5,331 nt of DNA from Alcaligenaceae bacterium (GTDB lineage: Bacteria > Pseudomonadota > Gammaproteobacteria > Burkholderiales > Burkholderiaceae_B). The translations under genes were made by a program, and so were the position numbers. Shown in pieces: positions 1 through 5,331 of this stretch (positions are counted from its first letter, which is position 1; every line of letters begins with the position of its first letter). Below the pieces are notes generated by a model that saw nothing but the letters and a program-made list of their open reading frames with translations, was not told the DNA's origin and made no database searches. The stretch covers positions 1 through 5,331 of the forward strand of contig JAJUJN010000172.1 in the NCBI GenBank assembly GCA_029265335.1, written 5' to 3'.

Positions 1-791
1 CCTTCACCATTTGGGCCGTACTCATTACCCATGTGCTGCTCGACGCCTTTACCGTGTATGGCACGCAGCTCTGGTGGCCTTTCACACCCACTCCAGTGTC
101 CAACGGGCTGCTCTTCATCGTAGACCCTGTCTTTACCTTGCCGCTGATATTGGCGGTGGTGGGCAGCGCCGTGAGTCGCCAACGCCCAATGCCTACGCGA
201 TGGTGCTGGTGGGCGCTGGCCTTCACCACCACGTATCTGGTCTTCGCTACCGTCACCCAGCAAACACTCGAAAGCCGCGTGCGGCATGCCTTCAATGAGT
301 CCGGCGTTACGGTACAGCGCCTGCAAATGGGCAGTGCGCCGCTCAGCAATCTGCTCTGGCGAGTCGTGGTCGAAGATGATCGCGGCGGTTACTACGAAGG
401 GTTCGTGGGCCTGCTCGACAGCCGGGAACCGCGCTTCGAACGCTTCGAACTCGGGCGCGAAGTGCTTGCCGATCCTGTCGTGCGCGAACATCCGCAGCGT
501 CAACGCCTGGAGTGGTTTACCGGCAACTGGCTGCGTTACGACATTCTGGACAATCAACTGGTGGTCACCGATCTGCGCATGGGGCATGCCGGCCGTCACT
601 TCTTTCGGTTTGTTATCGCGGAGCGCGCGGGCGCCGACCAGCCCTGGCAGAACGTGGTTCCGTACGATTGGCATGCCGAGCGCGGCGACACCGACGAGCT
701 GCAGCTCTTGCTGCGCAGAATCTGGGACGATAGCGTAGAGATTCCCCTGAAGCGCTGGGAAGCCGATATGCGGGCGCCAAACGGCTCTTGA
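1..791 (+). CDS. Membrane-bound metal-dependent hydrolase, YdjM family (5' truncated)
   Basis: The gene enters from the left edge; the reading frame begins at base 3 and ends at TGA 789-791, leaving about 262 visible codons. An open frame continues upstream of the GTG at 33, and the conserved His lies before that codon, so 33 is not the true start. The first residues hold a His-x3-Asp motif (THVLLDAFTVYG; fragment residues His10 and Asp14) followed by an aromatic stretch ending WWPF, typical of YdjM-type (PF04307) inner-membrane putative metal hydrolases. Two hydrophobic segments follow at about fragment residues 35-57 and 67-86. A soluble C-terminal domain then contains SAPLSNLLWRVVVED (about 111-125), a block I associate with this family. 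The substrate is unknown. The E. coli namesake ydjM belongs to the LexA regulon, but the promoter here lies outside the window. The gene ends in a shared terminator facing clpA. Family assignment is fairly secure; catalytic activity is inferred. Confidence 0.8.
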   Translation, partial: FTIWAVLITHVLLDAFTVYGTQLWWPFTPTPVSNGLLFIVDPVFTLPLILAVVGSAVSRQRPMPTRWCWWALAFTTTYLVFATVTQQTLESRVRHAFNESGVTVQRLQMGSAPLSNLLWRVVVEDDRGGYYEGFVGLLDSREPRFERFELGREVLADPVVREHPQRQRLEWFTGNWLRYDILDNQLVVTDLRMGHAGRHFFRFVIAERAGADQPWQNVVPYDWHAERGDTDELQLLLRRIWDDSVEIPLKRWEADMRAPNGS

Positions 792-797
792 ACACAC

Positions 798-834
798 AAA
801 AGGCCTGCCGCTCAACTGACGCGACAGGCCTTTT
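798..834. terminator. Bidirectional rho-independent terminator between the hydrolase gene and clpA
   Basis: Arms AAAAGGCCTG (798-807) and CAGGCCTTTT (825-834) are exact reverse complements. After one mismatch (808/824) the stem continues with three more pairs (809-811 with 821-823), leaving a 9-base loop. A run of five T follows on the plus strand (831-835). On the minus strand the A-run at 798-801 plays the same role. It sits 6 bases after the hydrolase stop and 41 bases beyond the clpA stop, so it can serve both convergent transcripts. Confidence 0.87.
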
Positions 835-840
835 TGCCAA

Positions 841-863
841 GCAGGGGCGAACTCGGCCCCTGC
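841..863. repeat. Perfect 8-bp inverted repeat downstream of clpA
   Basis: GCAGGGGC (841-848) and GCCCCTGC (856-863) are exact reverse complements around a 7-base loop, 12 bases past the clpA stop. There is no T-run next to it on either strand, so it is not a canonical intrinsic terminator alone. It would form a GC-rich hairpin in the clpA 3' untranslated region just before the bidirectional terminator. It may protect the mRNA 3' end or help pause polymerase; this is inference. Confidence 0.6.
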
Positions 864-875
864 ACAGCTACACGG

Positions 876-3235
<2,360 letters not shown>

Positions 3236-3239
<4 letters not shown>

Positions 3240-3547
3240 GCTTCCTCCATGACGCATTGAAGCGGATGTTGATGTTGCCGCGCGAAGCGGTTGACTTGCA
3301 CCACCTTCGTATTGGCGATGTCGTAAGGATACACCCCACAGACACCCCGCCCTTCTTGATGCACCTTGAGCATGACACGAACTGCCTGCTCATGGCCCTT
3401 GCCAAAGAAGCGCTGCAGCACTTCGACCACGAACTCCATGGGAGTGTAGTCGTCGTTCAGCAGCACCACCTGCCAGAGCGGTGGCTCACGCGTGGCGGTT
3501 TGATCTTCTTGTATCTGCTCGGGGGTCGTTTCCAGCCCTGTGTTCAT
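3236..3547 (-). CDS. clpS: ATP-dependent Clp protease adaptor protein ClpS
   Basis: ClpS binds the ClpA N-domain and delivers proteins that carry N-degron residues (Leu, Phe, Tyr, Trp), while reducing use of other ClpA substrates. The protein has 103 residues, close to the E. coli length of 106. Residues 1-22 are a polar, probably flexible N-terminal extension. The core starts at [20 protein letters not shown]. Asn31, Asp32, Asp33, Thr35, Met37 and His63 match E. coli Asn34, Asp35, Asp36, Thr38, Met40 and His66, which form the N-degron pocket. The block [20 protein letters not shown] is also typical. ATG 3545-3547 is the natural start, although only a weak AGG lies upstream. The TGA stop (3238-3236) shares bases with the clpA GTG, so the two form an operon with clpS first. 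Its promoter must lie in the intergenic region that also carries the lexA operator; I could not place it. Confidence 0.96.
3242..3248 (-). promoter_or_regulatory. Ribosome-binding site that fixes the clpA GTG start
   Basis: The minus strand reads GGAGGAA, a near-ideal Shine-Dalgarno sequence, two bases before the GTG at 3239-3237 (four bases from the GGAGG core). It lies inside the last codons of clpS and encodes part of Met-Glu-Glu-Ala. It is downstream of the in-frame ATG at 3257 and therefore cannot serve that ATG. This supports the GTG start and coupled translation of clpS and clpA. Confidence 0.75.
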
Positions 3548-3624
3548 ATGCCTATTCTAGCCATATCGGGTGTTGCCTTGCACGTGCGGGCGATGACTGT
3601 GAGGATAGCAGCCTCGGCGCACAA

Positions 3625-3644
3625 GCGTGCCCAAAAGGGCGCGC
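3625..3644. repeat. Hairpin-forming inverted repeat in the clpS-lexA intergenic region
   Basis: GCCC-AAAA-GGGC (3629-3640) is a perfect palindrome with a 4-base loop. On the plus strand flanking bases extend it to eight pairs including one G-T pair (3625-3628 with 3641-3644). It lies between the LexA operator and clpS and would fall in the clpS leader if clpS is transcribed from near the operator. No T-run follows it in the clpS direction. Its role is unknown; chance is possible in GC-rich DNA. Confidence 0.4.
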
Positions 3645-3646
3645 GC

Positions 3647-3675
3647 TTGCCGAGCGCTGCAAACTGTATGAAAAT
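3647..3675 (+). promoter_or_regulatory. Possible lexA promoter overlapping the LexA operator
   Basis: A possible -35 element TTGCCG (3647-3652) is followed, after 17 bases, by GAAAAT (3670-3675) as a weak -10. Matches to the sigma-70 consensus are partial (3 of 6 and 4 of 6). The -10 would lie inside the LexA operator, so LexA binding would block RNA polymerase. Transcription would start near 3682, leaving a leader of about 44 bases before the lexA ATG. The prediction rests mainly on spacing and operator position. Confidence 0.4.
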
Positions 3676-3679
3676 ACAG
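3664..3679. promoter_or_regulatory. LexA operator (SOS box) upstream of lexA
   Basis: CTGTATGAAAATACAG fits the gamma/betaproteobacterial SOS-box form CTGT-N8-ACAG exactly, with an AT-rich centre. It lies 46 bases upstream of the lexA ATG, which is expected for autoregulation, and 116 bases upstream of the divergent clpS start. I found no second perfect CTGT-N8-ACAG in the intergenic region or by eye in the rest of the window. The E. coli lexA promoter has two boxes. Confidence 0.9.
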
Positions 3680-3725
3680 GCGTCGGAAAGTTCCGCTCGG
3701 CCTCTCGCCGCGCCCCAACGTCACC

Positions 3726-4472
3726 ATGAAAAATCGCCTTACCGAGCGTCAGCAGCAAATTCTCGATACCTTGCGGCAAATCATCGAGCGTACCGGCATT
3801 CCGCCCACTCGGGCCGAGCTGTCACGCGAGCTGGGCTTTCGGTCGGCCAATGCTGCCGAAGAACATCTACGCGCCCTCGCCCGCAAAGGCGCCATCGAAC
3901 TCACTGCCGGCACCTCACGCGGTATCCGCTTGTGCGAGCCGGGGCCGGCAGCAGCCCACGAGGTCGCCCTGCCAACTTCCGGCCACCACCGCAATCGCGC
4001 CAACGGCACGGCTGTCGGCAACGGCCGCGCTCGTGCCGCTGGTCGCACCAAGGCAGCGCCAGCGGTGTCGGCGCCGCCGCCCCGCTTCGCCCTCCCCGTG
4101 TTGGGTCGAGTGGCGGCAGGCCAACCCATGCTGGCGGCCGAACATGTCACCCGTCACCTCGAAGTCGATACCCAGCTTTTTGCCGAAACGCCGCATTATC
4201 TGCTCACGGTGCGCGGCATGAGCATGCGCGACGCCGGCATTCTCGAGGGCGATCTGGTGGCGGTGCGGCGCACGGCTGAAGCCCGACCGGGTCAGATCGT
4301 GGTAGCCCGCCTGGGCGACGAAGTCACGGTCAAACGGCTGCACAAGGTGCGGCAGCAATGGCAGTTGCTGCCCGAAAACAACGAGTTCGATCCCATCATC
4401 GTGACCGACGCCGACGACTTCCACATCGAAGGCCGCGTGGTGGGGCTGATCCGCCCTGGGCCCAACTGGTAA
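3726..4472 (+). CDS. lexA: LexA repressor, SOS regulon master regulator with a long interdomain linker
   Basis: LexA binds SOS boxes as a dimer and cleaves itself when RecA filaments form on single-stranded DNA, derepressing repair genes. The 248-residue protein has an N-terminal winged helix-turn-helix domain (1-69) closely matching E. coli LexA, including the recognition region [19 protein letters not shown] (37-55) and SRGIRL. The C-terminal S24-type protease domain begins near [12 protein letters not shown]. The cleavage bond is Ala131-Gly132, the catalytic Ser is 166 in GMSM, and the general-base Lys is 203 in EVTVKRL. All key residues are present. E. coli LexA has 202 residues; the extra length is an insertion of about 46 residues between Leu69 and Leu123, rich in Ala, Gly, Pro, Arg and His and probably disordered. 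ATG 3726 fits the E. coli start (MKALTARQQ versus [10 protein letters not shown]), although no clear Shine-Dalgarno sequence precedes it. The upstream operator indicates autoregulation. Confidence 0.97.
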   Translation: MKNRLTERQQQILDTLRQIIERTGIPPTRAELSRELGFRSANAAEEHLRALARKGAIELTAGTSRGIRLCEPGPAAAHEVALPTSGHHRNRANGTAVGNGRARAAGRTKAAPAVSAPPPRFALPVLGRVAAGQPMLAAEHVTRHLEVDTQLFAETPHYLLTVRGMSMRDAGILEGDLVAVRRTAEARPGQIVVARLGDEVTVKRLHKVRQQWQLLPENNEFDPIIVTDADDFHIEGRVVGLIRPGPNW

Positions 4473-4484
4473 GCACCTGGGTAA

Positions 4485-4503
4485 GGCCGCATCGGCCCTG
4501 CGG
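4485..4503. repeat. Overlapping alternative hairpins between convergent lexA and recO
   Basis: Two mutually exclusive short stems share these bases: GGCCG-CAT-CGGCC (4485-4497) and CCGCA-TCGGCCC-TGCGG (4487-4503). They occupy most of the 38-base gap between the lexA stop and the recO stop. Neither is followed by a T-run, so this is at best a weak or factor-dependent termination site for the convergent genes. Confidence 0.3.
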
Positions 4504-4510
4504 CAGGAAT

Positions 4511-5155
4511 TCAGCGGCTTTGGCCGCCACCGTTCTCCGTGTCGAGCTCCCTAGGACGCCACCGCTGCAGCGCCTGCGCCACCTGCCGCGTCACCAGCGC
4601 CCTGCCCTCCAGCTGCGCTTCAATCCGCACGCGCAGCTCTTTGCGTAAGGCCGGCTCGTTGGTGAGGTCGTCGAAATCCGGCGTGGGCGCATCGATACCG
4701 TAGCCGGCTTCCCGCAGCATCACCCATTCAAAACGACGCACCGCCCCGGTCTGGCCGTTGCCGGATGCCAGGCGTTGCAGTGCCTCGTCGTAGGCCTCGT
4801 ACAACACCGGGTGAGCATCTTCTCGCGGCAGCAGGCGCAGCACAAGTTCGTTCAGGTACCAGGCCGCCATCAAGGCGGGACCACCATATACGCGCAGGGC
4901 AGCACACCAGTCTGCGCGGGTGAGGGTTTTTACCTCCCCTGCCCCCGACCACGACAGCAACAGAGGCTGGAACATCGACAGCACCGGGCGCAAGGCGGAA
5001 GTGGGTCGTCGCGCGCCTTTGGCCACCATCACCACGCGACCGTGATCACGCGTGTAGGTTTCGAGCAGCAAGGAGGTTTCGCGCCAGGGCGAACTATGCA
5101 GAAGAAAGCCGGGAGCCTCGCTGACACGGGGCGTGGGCGTGCGGACTGCGCTCAT
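4511..5155 (-). CDS. recO: DNA repair protein RecO (short form)
   Basis: RecO works with RecR to anneal DNA and to load RecA on SSB-coated single-stranded DNA in the RecFOR pathway. The N-terminal OB fold (about 16-88) shows the family signatures GFLLHSSPWRETSLLLETYT, GRVVMVAKGARRP and FQPLLLSW followed by GEVKTLTRA. The helical part includes WYLNELVLRLLPREDAHP (about 99-116) and VRRFEWVMLREAGYG (139-153), both typical. The end, LEGRALVTRQV (182-192), resembles the C-terminal LGGKPLKSREL of E. coli RecO. The protein has 214 residues against 242 in E. coli. About 30 residues are missing between GYG and the C-terminal helix, a region that carries a Zn-binding site in some RecO proteins; only one Cys (84) is present here. 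ATG 5153-5155 overlaps the era stop as ATGA, which suggests coupled translation. The frame shows no interruption, so I read it as an intact compact variant. Confidence 0.92.
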   Translation of the reverse strand: MSAVRTPTPRVSEAPGFLLHSSPWRETSLLLETYTRDHGRVVMVAKGARRPTSALRPVLSMFQPLLLSWSGAGEVKTLTRADWCAALRVYGGPALMAAWYLNELVLRLLPREDAHPVLYEAYDEALQRLASGNGQTGAVRRFEWVMLREAGYGIDAPTPDFDDLTNEPALRKELRVRIEAQLEGRALVTRQVAQALQRWRPRELDTENGGGQSR

Positions 5156-5331
5156 TCGTAGCCGAGTTCGCGCAGCGCGCTCTCGCGGTCGGTCCAGCCG
5201 CGCCGCACTTTCACGTGGATTTCGAGGTGTACCGGTCGCTCGAGCATTTGAGCAATGTCTTGACGAGCCTCGGTTCCGATACGTTTCATGTGCTGCCCAC
5301 CGGCGCCAAGCAGGATAGGACGATGGCTCTC
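5152..5331 (-). CDS. era: GTPase Era, C-terminal KH domain (partial, runs off the right edge)
   Basis: Only the last 59 codons are in the window; they are too short to include the GTPase domain. The translation contains PILLGAGGQHMKRIGTEARQ, then LERPVHLEIHVKVRRGW and a final ALRELGYE before TGA (5154-5152). This matches the E. coli Era C-terminus (KIKTIGIEARKDM, APVHLELWVKVKSGW, ALRSLGY). The GAGG stretch corresponds to the GxxG loop of the KH domain, which binds the 3' end of 16S rRNA during 30S assembly. The stop overlaps the recO start by four bases (ATGA), so era and recO are co-transcribed, as in the common rnc-era-recO cluster; rnc would be expected beyond the right edge. Confidence 0.95.
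   Translation of the reverse strand, partial: ESHRPILLGAGGQHMKRIGTEARQDIAQMLERPVHLEIHVKVRRGWTDRESALRELGYE

Noticed and set aside
33..35. GTG at 33 as the start of the hydrolase gene
   Set aside because: The frame stays open to the left edge and the conserved His of the His-x3-Asp motif lies just before it, so the gene begins outside the window.
432..449. Tandem duplication of CGCTTCGAA in the hydrolase gene
   Set aside because: It encodes Arg-Phe-Glu-Arg-Phe-Glu in frame, has only two copies and lies within a coding region, so it is probably chance or a minor in-frame duplication.
3554..3559. TAGAAT on the minus strand as a clpS -10 element
   Set aside because: It is only about six bases from the clpS ATG and would give a leaderless mRNA; the -35 region at the right spacing is poor.
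3597..3611. Possible second SOS box, CTGTGAGGATAGCAG
   Set aside because: It has only seven spacer bases and a final GCAG in place of ACAG, so it breaks the CTGT-N8-ACAG rule.
3257..4279. A 340-codon plus-strand frame spanning antisense clpS, the intergenic region and lexA in another frame
   Set aside because: It crosses the LexA operator and two real genes, and its translation is Arg/Ala/Pro/His-rich with no family match that I recognise.

Overview
The window is ordinary chromosomal DNA from a high-GC Gram-negative bacterium. The ClpA, ClpS, LexA, RecO and Era sequences are proteobacterial. The compact RecO and the gene neighbourhood suggest a betaproteobacterium of the order Burkholderiales, perhaps Alcaligenaceae (Bordetella/Achromobacter-like). 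The genus is inferred from memory of those families and was not verified. No mobile element, CRISPR array, tRNA or rRNA was seen.

Layout from left to right. (1) The 3' part of a membrane-bound metal-dependent hydrolase of the YdjM family reads rightward and ends at 791. (2) A bidirectional rho-independent terminator (798-834) and a second hairpin (841-863) separate it from a leftward clpS-clpA operon. clpA starts at a GTG that overlaps the clpS stop by four bases. (3) A 178-bp divergent intergenic region (3548-3725) carries one clear LexA operator, CTGT-N8-ACAG, at 3664-3679. (4) lexA reads rightward to 4472 and encodes a LexA with an unusually long linker between its DNA-binding and protease domains. 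(5) Across a 38-bp gap, recO is convergent with lexA. recO overlaps by four bases the upstream gene era, whose 3' end runs off the right edge. This matches the widespread rnc-era-recO order.

How the genes work together. ClpS is the N-degron adaptor of ClpA, and ClpA is the AAA+ unfoldase that feeds the ClpP peptidase. LexA represses the SOS regulon and almost certainly its own gene through the visible operator. RecO loads RecA in recombinational repair. Era is a ribosome-maturation GTPase. LexA self-cleavage would leave an N-terminal fragment ending in Val-Ala-Ala, the kind of C-terminal end that Clp unfoldases recognise. This gives a possible, unproven link between lexA and the divergent clpSA operon.

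I found no candidate for a wholly new system. The points most worth a second look are the LexA linker insertion, the operator shared by the divergent genes, the shortened RecO and the glycine-rich basic tail of ClpA.
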